DNA of 64,000 bases from positions 1-64,000 of the forward strand of contig CAZTTO010000005.1 in assembly GCA_964616465.1 (NCBI GenBank), in the 5' to 3' direction. Of the stretch, positions 26,205 through 35,469 are shown piece after piece. Numbering within the stretch: the first letter of the stretch is position 1; each line of letters begins with the position of its first letter. A program made the translations under genes and the position numbers. The notes beneath the pieces were generated by a model. That model was not told the origin of the DNA. It saw only the letters and a list, made by a program, of their open reading frames with translations, and did no database searches. The stretch comes from JAFLBI01 sp964616465. Its GTDB lineage: Bacteria > Bacteroidota > Bacteroidia > Chitinophagales > Chitinophagaceae.

Positions 26205-26882
26205 GTGAAAGTAAGACAGGTTATTTGGCTGGTGCTGCTTATTTTGATAGCCGATCAGTCACTCAAATTTTATATCAAACTCAACTATTTTGCTGGTGAG
26301 GAACACTTGGTCATTGGTCAATGGTTCCGACTTCATTTTGTAGAAAATGAGGGCATGGCATGGGGCTGGAAATTAGGAGGCTCTTGGGGCAAAGTGGCAC
26401 TCACTCTATTTCGTTTAGGTGCAGTTATTTGGGGAACTTTCCTTATTCGGGATTTTATTAGGAAGGGGTTCCATACTGGATTTATTATTTGTGCAGGAAT
26501 GATTTATGCGGGTGCAATTGGCAATTTAATTGATAGTTTGTTCTATGGATTAATATTTGAGAGCAGCGATCCTTTTGCTCAGAATGTAGCTAGAATGACT
26601 GCTTTCGGTGAAGGTTATGCTGGCTTTTTGCACGGGAAAGTGGTAGATATGTTCTATTTCCCCATTATACGTGATGCACACTTTCCAAGCTGGGTACCTG
26701 TATGGGGTGGTGAAGAATTTGAATTTTTTAGACCTGTATTCAATATCGCCGATGCATCTATTTCTGTAGGCGTATTCATCATCCTCATTTTCCAGAATAA
26801 ATTCTTCCCAGAGAAAAAAGACCAAAAGCATCCAGTTGTTGAAACCAAATCAATAGTGGATGATAATACTCAGGTGAATTAA
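26205..26882 (+). CDS. lspA: lipoprotein signal peptidase
   Basis: 225 residues, GTG start, four membrane helices. The catalytic aspartates lie in GAIGNLIDSLFYG and VFNIADASISVG. It is longer than Escherichia coli LspA (164) because of an insertion between the third and fourth helices (about 115-160) and a charged C-terminal tail; this is common in Bacteroidota. It cleaves the signal peptide of prolipoproteins in the inner membrane. Confidence 0.93.
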   Translation: MKVRQVIWLVLLILIADQSLKFYIKLNYFAGEEHLVIGQWFRLHFVENEGMAWGWKLGGSWGKVALTLFRLGAVIWGTFLIRDFIRKGFHTGFIICAGMIYAGAIGNLIDSLFYGLIFESSDPFAQNVARMTAFGEGYAGFLHGKVVDMFYFPIIRDAHFPSWVPVWGGEEFEFFRPVFNIADASISVGVFIILIFQNKFFPEKKDQKHPVVETKSIVDDNTQVN

Positions 26883-26885
26883 ATC

Positions 26886-27947
26886 TTAAGGAACAATCAA
26901 GCTTCTCCTGAGACTGATGGATTGTATGGAAGTTGGTCCGCTAATAATTGATTGATCAATCAATCCAATATTGGGCGCATAAAATGAATCACCTTCTTCA
27001 ACAACTGCAAACGTTGTTTGATTGGTTCGTCTGAAAAGTATTTCTCTTTTCATTCTAATTACGTTGGTGTAGGTTGTTCCTAATACAGCCCTAGTTTGTC
27101 CTTTTTGAAAAACAGTTAATCTTGCTCTTGCAAACCCCACATCATTTCCAATTTTTACACCAATACTATCGGTTTGCCAACTAGTACCTGCTGCAACTTC
27201 AGAACGCAAGTAGGGATATTGAATTAATGTACCCGCTGAATCAAATAGTGGATAAAAATCAAAATCTGGCGTTGAAATAGTGAAGTAATTACCAGCATTA
27301 TCTTTTGAGTAGAAAAATGTATCAATTACTGCAGGTGATGTAAAATATGTGGTAGCATATTTAAAGAATGTATTTCCACTAACTGCTAAAGTGAGCCCTG
27401 TATTTCTTTGACGCACACTGTCAATTCCTGAAATGGTAGGTATATATTCATACACCCATGTGCTGTTGGTGGTAGTAGGTAAATAGTTTAATAGAGGCGA
27501 AGGTGGCGGTGGTGGTGTGCCTGTTCCTGTTAGAACGGGGACAGAGAAAAAGCAAACAGAATTATTTAATTCCAAAACAAAATTGGCGGTAACACCTCCA
27601 ATAGCTGGTGTGCCTCTACCAATAACCTGAATATCTCTTACACCAGTTGCACTCACAAACCCTGAGTCTCTGAACCAAAAACCATTCACTGTATCTGAAT
27701 AGATCTTATACCTTCCTGGAGTTCTAAAATTCACACGTACTTGTAAGAAATTGGTATCCGCTAAAGCAATTCCTTGTCTGTATCTTCCCCTTACTTGTAT
27801 GCCTGTGCAATTACCTGTAGATGCATCGTCTACTAAAATGGCATCGGCCTCAGCACCTAAGGTGCCGGTCTCAAAACTCATTTCTTTTCCGCAGGATATA
27901 GCTACTGCAATTAAAAGCCAACAACCTAACCACCTAAAATTTTTCAT
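26886..27947 (-). CDS. hypothetical lipoprotein
   Basis: 353 residues from the ATG at 27947, which directly precedes a lipoprotein signal (WLGCWLLIAVAISCGKE, lipid on the Cys near residue 20). Residues about 25-130 are a beta-rich domain resembling a transport or adhesion module, followed by a proline linker (TGTPPPPPSP, about 140-150) and a second beta-rich domain. No family is recognised. It is convergent with lspA, with only 3 bases between the stops. Confidence 0.75.
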   Translation of the reverse strand: MKNFRWLGCWLLIAVAISCGKEMSFETGTLGAEADAILVDDASTGNCTGIQVRGRYRQGIALADTNFLQVRVNFRTPGRYKIYSDTVNGFWFRDSGFVSATGVRDIQVIGRGTPAIGGVTANFVLELNNSVCFFSVPVLTGTGTPPPPPSPLLNYLPTTTNSTWVYEYIPTISGIDSVRQRNTGLTLAVSGNTFFKYATTYFTSPAVIDTFFYSKDNAGNYFTISTPDFDFYPLFDSAGTLIQYPYLRSEVAAGTSWQTDSIGVKIGNDVGFARARLTVFQKGQTRAVLGTTYTNVIRMKREILFRRTNQTTFAVVEEGDSFYAPNIGLIDQSIISGPTSIQSISLRRSLIVP

Positions 27948-27974
27948 GCGTTTCACATTCATTCTGCATAAAGA

Positions 27975-28004
27975 TAAAAAAAAGACCGCTGTTGAGCGGT
28001 CTTT
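27975..28004 (-). terminator. terminator of fumC
   Basis: AAAGACCGCT (27981-27990) pairs with AGCGGTCTTT (27995-28004); on the minus strand a T run follows. Confidence 0.85.
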
Positions 28005-28018
28005 ACTATTTTAATGGT

Positions 28019-29419
28019 TTAAGATAGTTTCCCAACCATATTTCCTGGTATAACCCACTGATCAAATTCTTCGGCAGTTAAATAACCTAAAGCAATTGCA
28101 GTTTCTTTTAATGTACTACCATTTTTGTGCGCTGTTTGTGCAATTTCAGCTGCTTTGTAGTAGCCAATCTTGGTATTCAAAGCAGTCACCAACATTAAGC
28201 TATTATCTACGTGCTTTTTGATGTTGGCTTCAATTGGTTCAATACCAACTGCACACTTATCATTGAAGCTTACACAACCCTCACCAATTAATCTGGCACT
28301 GTGTAAGAAATTGTAAATCATAACAGGCTTAAATACGTTCAACTCAAAATGACCAGTTGCGCCGCCAATATTGATGGCAACATCATTTCCTAATACCTGT
28401 GCAGCAATCATGGTGAGCGCTTCACATTGTGTTGGGTTTACTTTACCTGGCATGATAGATGAGCCTGGTTCATTATCTGGAATGAATAATTCTCCAATAC
28501 CACTTCTTGGTCCGGAAGAAAGCATGCGAATATCATTGGCAATCTTCATTAAGCTAACAGCAACAGTTTTCAAAGCGCCATGTGCTTCAACAATAGCATC
28601 ATGTGCAGCAAGAGATTCAAATTTATTCTCAGCAGTTACAAACGGTAATCCAGTTAATTGTGCAATATGACGTGCAACATTTTCAGAATAACCTTCTGGT
28701 GTATTAATACCAGTACCTACTGCTGTTCCTCCCAATGCTAATTCACTTAAATGTGACAAGCTGTTGCGAATGGCTTTTAAACCATGATTTAATTGTGATA
28801 CGTAACCACTGAATTCTTGTCCAACTGTTAGAGGAGTTGCATCCATAAAGTGAGTACGACCAATTTTCACAATATGCATGAAGGCCTTGCTTTTTGCTGC
28901 TAGGGTATCTCTTAGTTTTTCAATACCTGGAATAGTAACTTCCATCAACATCTTGTATGCAGCAATGTGCATAGCTGTTGGGAAAGTGTCGTTAGAAGAT
29001 TGAGATTTATTTACATCATCATTCGGATGTAAAACTTTTTCATAATCTGTTAAGCTGCCACCTGCTAAAACATGTGCACGGTAAGCAATTACTTCGTTTA
29101 CGTTCATATTGCTTTGCGTACCACTTCCAGTTTGCCAAACAACTAAAGGAAAATAGTCGTTCAGCTTACCTGCTAATATTTCATCGCAAACGGTTGCTAT
29201 ATGGTTTTTCTTTTCTTCACTCAGAACACCCGCCTCAAAATTGGTAATAGCTGCTGCTTTTTTCAGATAAGCAAAGGCACGGATGATTTCAATAGGCATT
29301 TTATTGGTATCCTGTGCAATTTTGAAGTTTTCAATACTTCTTTGGGTTTGTGCGCCCCAATATACATCTGCAGGAACCTGCACTTCACCCATGGTATCTT
29401 TTTCAATTCTATAATTCAT
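28019..29419 (-). CDS. fumC: class II fumarate hydratase
   Basis: 466 residues. The superfamily signature GSSIMPGKVNP (about 318-328) and the active-site segment GRTHFMDATPLTVGQEF (about 186-202) are intact. It interconverts fumarate and malate in the TCA cycle without an Fe-S cluster. A TACCTTTG -7 element lies 17 bases before the ATG. Confidence 0.95.
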   Translation of the reverse strand: MNYRIEKDTMGEVQVPADVYWGAQTQRSIENFKIAQDTNKMPIEIIRAFAYLKKAAAITNFEAGVLSEEKKNHIATVCDEILAGKLNDYFPLVVWQTGSGTQSNMNVNEVIAYRAHVLAGGSLTDYEKVLHPNDDVNKSQSSNDTFPTAMHIAAYKMLMEVTIPGIEKLRDTLAAKSKAFMHIVKIGRTHFMDATPLTVGQEFSGYVSQLNHGLKAIRNSLSHLSELALGGTAVGTGINTPEGYSENVARHIAQLTGLPFVTAENKFESLAAHDAIVEAHGALKTVAVSLMKIANDIRMLSSGPRSGIGELFIPDNEPGSSIMPGKVNPTQCEALTMIAAQVLGNDVAINIGGATGHFELNVFKPVMIYNFLHSARLIGEGCVSFNDKCAVGIEPIEANIKKHVDNSLMLVTALNTKIGYYKAAEIAQTAHKNGSTLKETAIALGYLTAEEFDQWVIPGNMVGKLS

Positions 29420-29435
29420 ATAGCTAAAATTTTTG

Positions 29436-29443
29436 CAAAGGTA
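29436..29443 (-). promoter_or_regulatory. -7 element of fumC
   Basis: Minus strand TACCTTTG, matching TAnnTTTG, 17 bases before the fumC ATG. Confidence 0.55.
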
Positions 29444-29456
29444 CGAGGCGGCACCT

Positions 29457-29484
29457 AGTAAAAAAAACGAGGCGTGGCGCCTCG
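29457..29484 (-). terminator. terminator of enoyl-CoA hydratase gene
   Basis: ACGAGGCG (29466-29473) pairs with CGCCTCGT (29477-29484); a T run follows on the minus strand. Confidence 0.8.
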
Positions 29485-29497
29485 TACTATGATTTTG

Positions 29498-30280
29498 TTA
29501 TTGTCCTGTGAAAACTGCTTTCCGTTTCTCTAAAAAGGCTGTTACACCTTCTTGCATGTCTTTGGTATCGAAGCATTTTCCAAACTCAGCTATTTCTACC
29601 TGATATCCATTTTGTTGTTCATTCCATACAGCATTGGCCGATTTGATACATGCTGCAACTGCTAGGGGTGCTTTGGTTAAAATGACTTGGAGTGTAGCGC
29701 GACAAGCTGCAATAAGTTCTTCAGGTGCTACAACTTTATTAACCAATCCATATTGTAAGGCTTCTGCTGCACTGATCATTTGTGCCGACATCAATAATTC
29801 CATGGCTCTTCCTTTACCTACCAATTGGGTAAGTCTTTGTGTGCCGCCATAACCAGGTATTAATCCAAGGTTGACCTCAGGCTGTCCAAATTTTGCTGTT
29901 TCGCTGGCATAACGCACATGACAGGACATGGCTAATTCGCAACCACCACCTAGTGCAAATCCGTTCACAGCAGCAAAGACTGGTTTCGGACAATGTTCAA
30001 TTTTGTCGAACACCATCGATTGACCTTTGGCTGCTAATTCACTTCCTTGGCTGGCATTTAATTGCATGAACTCAGCAATATCGGCTCCGGCCACAAACGA
30101 TTTTGGGCCGCTTCCCGTAATAATTACCGCACCAATAGCTGCATTTTGATACACATCATCCATTACAGCAGATAAATCTTCAATGACCTGTTTATTGAGT
30201 GCGTTTAACTTCTCAGGACGATTAATAGTAATGGTAAGAATACGGTCTGATAATTCAGTGAGTAAGGTAGTATAGCTCAT
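29498..30280 (-). CDS. enoyl-CoA hydratase / isomerase
   Basis: 260 residues, standard crotonase length. The oxyanion-hole segments FVAGADIAEF (about 61-70) and AVNGFALGGGCELAM (about 104-118) are intact, and both catalytic glutamates appear to be present (GCELAMSC and FGQPEVNLGLIPG). It hydrates enoyl-CoA esters in beta-oxidation or related pathways. No other beta-oxidation gene is adjacent, so the physiological substrate is open. Confidence 0.9.
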   Translation of the reverse strand: MSYTTLLTELSDRILTITINRPEKLNALNKQVIEDLSAVMDDVYQNAAIGAVIITGSGPKSFVAGADIAEFMQLNASQGSELAAKGQSMVFDKIEHCPKPVFAAVNGFALGGGCELAMSCHVRYASETAKFGQPEVNLGLIPGYGGTQRLTQLVGKGRAMELLMSAQMISAAEALQYGLVNKVVAPEELIAACRATLQVILTKAPLAVAACIKSANAVWNEQQNGYQVEIAEFGKCFDTKDMQEGVTAFLEKRKAVFTGQ

Positions 30281-30390
30281 AGCAAGAAATTAGATTTAGG
30301 TTGCCAATATACAATCTAATCTCCTTTTGATTCTGAGATTCCTGTAAAATAATCCGTTAAAGCTAAAATGTTCTCTCAGGGTCAGTTCAA

Positions 30391-30954
30391 TTACTTTCGA
30401 ACCCGTTCCAATGTTCGGCTTATTTGAATAAAATGCCTTTGTTGGTGAGCTATGAAAAACCTGAAAGTGTCGCCTAGTGATAATTTGATCAACTTTGAAA
30501 GTGAAGTGGCTATTTTAATTCGCTGTAGATCTACTTGTTTTGATTTGTTTAGAAGTTGAATGGTTTGCTCTTGGTATGCAATGAAATCCAATAATGCTTT
30601 GGATGCATCTACCTCTTTGGGAGGTATTGCGTTGGTGGGTGATTTCATTTTCGACGGAATAGAAAGATCAGCTCTGGGTTTCATGATATTGGTGAAATAG
30701 TTTCCTAGCCAGCCCGATTTAAAATTATTTTTTTGAGAAGGTGGTGCCGTTTTAAGTTGCAGATCAATCAATGGAAGGTAATGAGCGCAGTAAAAATTTA
30801 AATGCGCTAAAATTTCAGCAACACTCCAACTCTTTTCATCAGGGCGAGTGTTGATATCAATACTTGGAAGATTGCTCAAATGCTTAGCAGTATCTAAAAC
30901 TTCTTGCACATCTTTTTCTAGGGATGCTATTAAATCGGATTTGTAGTATTCCAT
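30391..30954 (-). CDS. DinB-like four-helix protein
   Basis: 187 residues from the ATG at 30954, where the conserved fold begins (MEYYKSDLIASLEKDV). The DinB/YfiT pattern shows metal-ligand histidines in ILAHLNFY (about 47) and HQQRHFIQI (C-terminal). Members include thiol-dependent S-transferases and proteins of unknown role. It sits directly downstream of the Crp/Fnr-like regulator gene on the same strand. Confidence 0.75.
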   Translation of the reverse strand: MEYYKSDLIASLEKDVQEVLDTAKHLSNLPSIDINTRPDEKSWSVAEILAHLNFYCAHYLPLIDLQLKTAPPSQKNNFKSGWLGNYFTNIMKPRADLSIPSKMKSPTNAIPPKEVDASKALLDFIAYQEQTIQLLNKSKQVDLQRIKIATSLSKLIKLSLGDTFRFFIAHQQRHFIQISRTLERVRK

Positions 30955-31022
30955 AACAATTTCTAGTTTGATGCAAAATTCAATTAGCTGTGCTTGGCCA
31001 TTCTTGGTAAATACCAAGATTT

Positions 31023-31601
31023 TTATAAGCGTACCTGCGCCAATAGCTTACTAAAATTGGTTGCATCCATGCCCATATAAGATGCTAGATACTTATGCGG
31101 AATAATTTGAAGTAAGTGTGGACTTCTATGTAAAAGCGTTTTGAATTTTTCTTCATTTGAATAACACTGAAGTTCTACCTGTCTTTCTAATGCACCTTTT
31201 AAAGCAAATGCTGTTGCTGCAAAAAATGTATGTTGTAAAACTGGATGTTCTTGTAAGCAGACTTGTAAAGAATCGTAACTAATACGAAGAAACTTACTGG
31301 AAGTAAGGGTTTCCAAATTGTATAAAGATGGTGTTTGCGTGAGAAAACTATCTGCAACGCCGCTGAAAGAAGGCGGATAAGTGAATACAATGGTAGCTTC
31401 TTTTTGATTGTCACCAATAAAATATGCTCTTTGAACACCTTCAATAACAAAATACAAATATCGTTCAGTATCACCAGTGGCTGTTAGTAGTTGTTTTCTT
31501 TTACAGGAAAAGGGCTGCCATTGTTTGCAGAAATCATCAACAACATCATCCGGTAGTGATGCCAATTGTAACAAGTAGGCTTTTAGTAATGCAACCTCCA
31601 T
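31023..31601 (-). CDS. Crp/Fnr-family transcriptional regulator
   Basis: 192 residues. Residues about 20-125 are a cyclic-nucleotide-binding-like jelly roll (ERYLYFVIEGVQRAYF), and the C-terminus is a short helix-turn-helix (HKYLASYMGMDATNFSKLLA, about 167-186). No N-terminal cysteine cluster for an Fe-S centre is evident, so it is not a clear oxygen-sensing FNR. Many Bacteroidota carry such small regulators of unknown ligand. It probably forms a transcript with the DinB-like gene. Confidence 0.85.
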   Translation of the reverse strand: MEVALLKAYLLQLASLPDDVVDDFCKQWQPFSCKRKQLLTATGDTERYLYFVIEGVQRAYFIGDNQKEATIVFTYPPSFSGVADSFLTQTPSLYNLETLTSSKFLRISYDSLQVCLQEHPVLQHTFFAATAFALKGALERQVELQCYSNEEKFKTLLHRSPHLLQIIPHKYLASYMGMDATNFSKLLAQVRL

Positions 31602-31636
31602 GCTACTAAATTAATTATCTCCCATGAAAAAGACTT

Positions 31637-32053
31637 CTAGAAAGAGCGATGCTCTTTAACCCAATCGCGAATGTAAGTAGCAATGTCTGATGTGTTGGCT
31701 CCGGGATGGAACAGTTTACCAACTCCAAGTTGGTATAAGTTATTCATGTCTTCGTCTGGAATTATGCCACCACCAGTTAATAACACATCATGCATGTTCT
31801 TTTCTTTCATGAGTGCTATAAGCTTTGGAAAAACAGTCATATGAGCACCACTCAAAATGCTTACGCCAATGGCATCCACATCTTCTTGCAATGCTGCAGC
31901 AACAACCATTTCTGGAGTTTGACGTAAGCCTGTATAAATTACTTCCATGCCTGCATCGCGTAGTGCAGTAGCAATTACTTTAGCACCACGATCGTGGCCA
32001 TCTAATCCAACTTTGGCAACCAATACTCGTATAGGTCTAGTAGTTTCACTCAT
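31637..32053 (-). CDS. B12-binding small subunit of an acyl-CoA mutase
   Basis: 138 residues from the ATG at 32053. It carries the cobalamin-binding motif KVGLDGHDRGAKVIA (D-x-H-x-x-G) and the downstream VSILSGAH and LTGGGIIPDEDM segments. Stand-alone proteins of this length are the small subunits of methylmalonyl-CoA mutase or isobutyryl-CoA mutase. The large subunit is not in the window. Together with mce at 16582 it suggests B12-dependent methylmalonyl-CoA metabolism. Confidence 0.88.
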   Translation of the reverse strand: MSETTRPIRVLVAKVGLDGHDRGAKVIATALRDAGMEVIYTGLRQTPEMVVAAALQEDVDAIGVSILSGAHMTVFPKLIALMKEKNMHDVLLTGGGIIPDEDMNNLYQLGVGKLFHPGANTSDIATYIRDWVKEHRSF

Positions 32054-32125
32054 AACTGCGTCATTAAACTTCTGCAAAATACTATCTTTCTCAACATCAG
32101 TATCTGATAAAAGTCAGTTAAAACA

Positions 32126-33643
32126 TTAGCCCAATAAAGCCATTACTTGCTCAATCCTTTCTTTTGTTGCAGCAGCGCCAATAAAAGCAGCAATATCAAA
32201 TACACCCGGACCAAACTTGCCTCCTACCAACATTACACGGAGCGGCAGCATACAGTCGCCTGGTTTTACTCCTTGTTCTGCGGCTAATTCTTTAAACTTC
32301 GCTTCTATAGTTGGGGCATTCCATTCAGAGACTTTGCTCAACTCCACTACAAATGCTTTAAAAAAGTTTTGTTTTTTCTCATCCCATTTAGGTTGAATAG
32401 AAGCGATATCATATAATGCTGGAGTAGCAAATAAAAATCCTGCTTGCGTGGTGAAGTCATTCAATAAAGCACAACGCTCTCTTGTCATTTCCACTGCTTG
32501 TGTCACTTGTTCAGTTGCAAGTTTTGTTTGAAGAGCTGTTTCTAAAATAGGTTGCACTTTTTCAGTGAGCGCAGATGTGCTCATACGCTTCATCCATTCC
32601 TGATTGAACCAAGTGGCTTTTTCAAAATCAAATCTAGCTCCACCTTTATGGACTCTTTCCAAATGAAAGCGTTGCAACAATTCTTCTAAGCTAAACACTT
32701 CTTGATCTGTACCATCATTCCAGCCCAACATTGCAAGCATATTTATGAATGCTTCAGGTAGAAAACCTCTTTCTTTAAATCCAGCTGTTAATTCGCCTGT
32801 TGCTGGATCTTTCCATTCTTTCGCAAACACAGGAAAGCCTAACCTTTCTCCATCTCGCTTGCTCAATTTGCCATGTCCATCTGGTTTTAAAATAAGTGGT
32901 AAATGAGCCCATTTTGGCATGGCATCTAATCCAAATAAATACTTCCACAGCAAAACATGAATAGGTGCACTGGGCAACCACTCTTCGCCTCTAAATGCAT
33001 GGGTTATTTTCATGTGAAAATCATCTACCACAACTGCCAAGTGATAAGTAGGCATGCCATCTGCTTTCAGCAACACTTTATCATCGCTTTGTGCTGTATC
33101 AAAACTCACTTCCCCACGAATTAAATCGTGCAGTACCACTGTTTCATTAGCGGGCATCAAAATGCGAATGACATAGGGATCGCCATTTGCAATTTTTTGT
33201 GCTACCTCTTCTTTCGATAAGGTCAAGCTATTGCTCAACATCATCCGAAACTGATGGTTGTATTGAAAATTAGGATGCTCTTTGCGCATTGCATCTAGCT
33301 GTTCCGGTGTGTCAAATGCATAATAGGCTTGTCCGGCTTCTACCAGTTGTTGCGCATATGGCAGGTACATGGGCTTTCTTTCGCTTTGGCGATAGGGTCC
33401 ATAAGGACCGCCATGCAAAGGACTTTCATCGGGAACCAGTCCGCACCAAGTTAAGGTGTCAAAAATATATTCTTCAGCGCCAGGCACAAACCTGCTCTGA
33501 TCGGTATCTTCAATTCGAAGGATAAAATCGCCGCCCTGTTGTTTGGCGAATAAATAGTTGAATAAGACTGTTCTCACGCCACCCAAGTGCAATCCACCTG
33601 TTGGAGAAGGGGCAAAACGTACCCTCACTTTCTGATCATTCAT
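32126..33643 (-). CDS. gltX: glutamyl-tRNA synthetase
   Basis: 505 residues. The class I motifs are the HIGH-type FAPSPTGGLHLGG (residues about 9-21) and the KMSKS-type GKLSKRDGERLG. It loads glutamate onto tRNA-Glu; whether it also charges tRNA-Gln cannot be told. A TATATTTG element lies only 5 bases before the ATG. Confidence 0.96.
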   Translation of the reverse strand: MNDQKVRVRFAPSPTGGLHLGGVRTVLFNYLFAKQQGGDFILRIEDTDQSRFVPGAEEYIFDTLTWCGLVPDESPLHGGPYGPYRQSERKPMYLPYAQQLVEAGQAYYAFDTPEQLDAMRKEHPNFQYNHQFRMMLSNSLTLSKEEVAQKIANGDPYVIRILMPANETVVLHDLIRGEVSFDTAQSDDKVLLKADGMPTYHLAVVVDDFHMKITHAFRGEEWLPSAPIHVLLWKYLFGLDAMPKWAHLPLILKPDGHGKLSKRDGERLGFPVFAKEWKDPATGELTAGFKERGFLPEAFINMLAMLGWNDGTDQEVFSLEELLQRFHLERVHKGGARFDFEKATWFNQEWMKRMSTSALTEKVQPILETALQTKLATEQVTQAVEMTRERCALLNDFTTQAGFLFATPALYDIASIQPKWDEKKQNFFKAFVVELSKVSEWNAPTIEAKFKELAAEQGVKPGDCMLPLRVMLVGGKFGPGVFDIAAFIGAAATKERIEQVMALLG

Positions 33644-33647
33644 GCTG

Positions 33648-33655
33648 CAAATATA
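33648..33655 (-). promoter_or_regulatory. -7-like element of gltX
   Basis: Minus strand TATATTTG fits TAnnTTTG. Its closeness to the ATG at 33643 would imply a leaderless or very short mRNA start, or a start codon further in. Confidence 0.4.
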
Positions 33656-33729
33656 GTTCTAGGTGAGGTGGAATGAAAAGAACAACATAAGATAGCAGTT
33701 ATTGATGTGCATTGGCTACTTTTATACTT

Positions 33730-34350
33730 ATGTATTATCGGGTTAAAACGCCAGCGCTGCTTCCTTTATTAACGCCTTCCTGTACTTGGAAAGTGAAAAG
33801 GGCTACCGATACTGTTTTTTTAACCTTCGATGATGGCCCTCATCCAACAATCACCCCTTGGGTATTGGATCAGTTAGATGCTTTTGATGCAAAGGCCACG
33901 TTCTTTTGTATTGGTAAGAATGTGGCAGCTTATCCATATATTTATGAGGAAATCATAAAAAGAGGACATTCAGTGGGCAATCATACAATGCATCATATGA
34001 ATGGTTGGGCCACACAACGGAAAACATATTTATCTGATATTGATGCAGCAGCCAAGCATATCAGTTCCCACTTGTTTCGGCCGCCTTATGGAAAAATAAC
34101 TCCTTTTCAGATGAAGGCACTCATCCAAAAGGGATATGAATTGGTGATGTGGGATGTGTTGAGTGGTGATTTTGATGTACAATTAGAACCATATGTAATG
34201 ATTCAGCAAATGTTACCACAAATAGAAGCTGGAAGCATAGTTGTATTCCACGATTCAGAAAAAGCATGGCCGAGGCTTAAGGAAGGATTGCCGGCCACAT
34301 TGACTTGGTTGCTAGAAAAAGGATGGAAATCAAAAGCCTACACAAAATAG
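33730..34350 (+). CDS. polysaccharide deacetylase (NodB-type)
   Basis: 206 residues from the ATG at 33730. NodB motifs are clear: TFDDGPHPTITP (motif 1, with the catalytic Asp), HSVGNHTMHH (motif 2, metal ligands) and RPPYGKITPF (motif 3). No signal peptide is visible, although family members act on N-acetylated glycans such as chitin oligomers or peptidoglycan. The substrate is unknown. Confidence 0.9.
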   Translation: MYYRVKTPALLPLLTPSCTWKVKRATDTVFLTFDDGPHPTITPWVLDQLDAFDAKATFFCIGKNVAAYPYIYEEIIKRGHSVGNHTMHHMNGWATQRKTYLSDIDAAAKHISSHLFRPPYGKITPFQMKALIQKGYELVMWDVLSGDFDVQLEPYVMIQQMLPQIEAGSIVVFHDSEKAWPRLKEGLPATLTWLLEKGWKSKAYTK

Positions 34351-34352
34351 AA

Positions 34353-34382
34353 AGCCGGGGTAGAAACCCCGGCTCGTTTTTT
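34353..34382 (+). terminator. terminator after deacetylase gene
   Basis: AGCCGGGG (34353-34360) pairs with CCCCGGCT (34367-34374), followed by CG and six T. Confidence 0.9.
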
Positions 34383-34692
34383 AATCCGTACCCTATGAAA
34401 ACAGCGTTCAATGTCTTAAGTCCAGTCTTTTAGTTGTTCCTTTAATCTGCCGTTTCCTGGGTAGGTTTGGCCAATTGGCCCCTGTTTAAGCTTGCTAGGA
34501 TGGGTGGATGGTTATTGGTATGCACAATAACCTGCACCTTGGCAATGCAGTGCATTGCTTTGGTTCCAATGGGTACGAATCCAAGCGTACATAATAACGC
34601 CAAGCGTCGAACATTTATTTTTAAGCCGAGAAAAAAAGCTGGTTTTTTTCTTTGGTTCATTGAAATCGTTTTGAATAACAGATTTTTGCAAA
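34383..34692. other. intergenic region with two hairpins
   Basis: No convincing gene. GGTTATT (34510-34516) pairs with AATAACC (34526-34532), and GCAATGCA (34542-34549) pairs with TGCATTGC (34551-34558) around one base. Open frames on both strands here have poor coding character and overlap each other. Confidence 0.4.
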
Positions 34693-35469
34693 ATGGTACT
34701 GATTGATACACATTGTCATTTATATGCAGAAGAATTTGCAGACGATAGGGATTTGATGATTGAAAGAGCGAAACAGGCAGGAGTGCAGCATATGTATCTG
34801 CCAGCTATCGACTCCAATCATACCGAATCTATGCTACAAGTGGAGGCTCAGCACCCGGGAACTTGTTTTGCTATGATGGGCTTACACCCCTGTTATGTAA
34901 ATGAACAAGTGGACTCAGAATTGAAGCTTGTACAAGAATGGCTCGACAAAAGAAAGTTTATAGCTGTGGGTGAAATTGGACTTGACCATTATTGGAGTAC
35001 AGCGTTTGCAGCACATCAAGTAGAGGCATTTAACCAGCAAATGCAATGGGCGCTAGAAAAAGATTTGCCAGTGGTCATTCATACTAGAAATGCCATGCAG
35101 GAAACAATTGATTTGGTGAAACCATTTGCTGCAAAAGGACTAAAAGGAGTTTTTCATTGCTTCAGCGGTAGCCGAGAAAGTGCTGAGCAAATCATACAAA
35201 TGGATTTTATGCTGGGTATTGGCGGGGTAATTACCTACAAGTCGGCCAAACTTCCGGAGGTTATTCGCCATATACCTGTAGAATACCTCATTCTAGAAAC
35301 CGATGCGCCTTATTTAACGCCTGTACCGCATAGGGGGAAAAGAAATGAAAGTGCTTATATAAGGTTGGTGTTAGATCAGGTAGCAAATGCGCTTGAAAAG
35401 TCGCCGGAAGAAATTGCTCTTACAACCACACAAAATGCGCTTCGGTTGTTTAAAACTGAACTTGTCTAG
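34693..35469 (+). CDS. tatD: TatD-family metal-dependent hydrolase
   Basis: 258 residues. Metal ligands in DTHCHLYAEEF, GEIGLDHYW, IHTRNA, HCFSGS and ETDAPYL are all in place. TatD proteins are 3'-5' exonucleases for single-stranded DNA and RNA or D-aminoacyl-tRNA deacylase-like hydrolases. The gene is convergent with the amidohydrolase gene and overlaps it by 4 bases. Confidence 0.9.
   Translation: MVLIDTHCHLYAEEFADDRDLMIERAKQAGVQHMYLPAIDSNHTESMLQVEAQHPGTCFAMMGLHPCYVNEQVDSELKLVQEWLDKRKFIAVGEIGLDHYWSTAFAAHQVEAFNQQMQWALEKDLPVVIHTRNAMQETIDLVKPFAAKGLKGVFHCFSGSRESAEQIIQMDFMLGIGGVITYKSAKLPEVIRHIPVEYLILETDAPYLTPVPHRGKRNESAYIRLVLDQVANALEKSPEEIALTTTQNALRLFKTELV

Noticed and set aside
34442..34711. 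Overlapping open frames on both strands before tatD
   Set aside because: They mirror each other over a hairpin-rich gap, one overlaps the tatD start, and neither has coding character.
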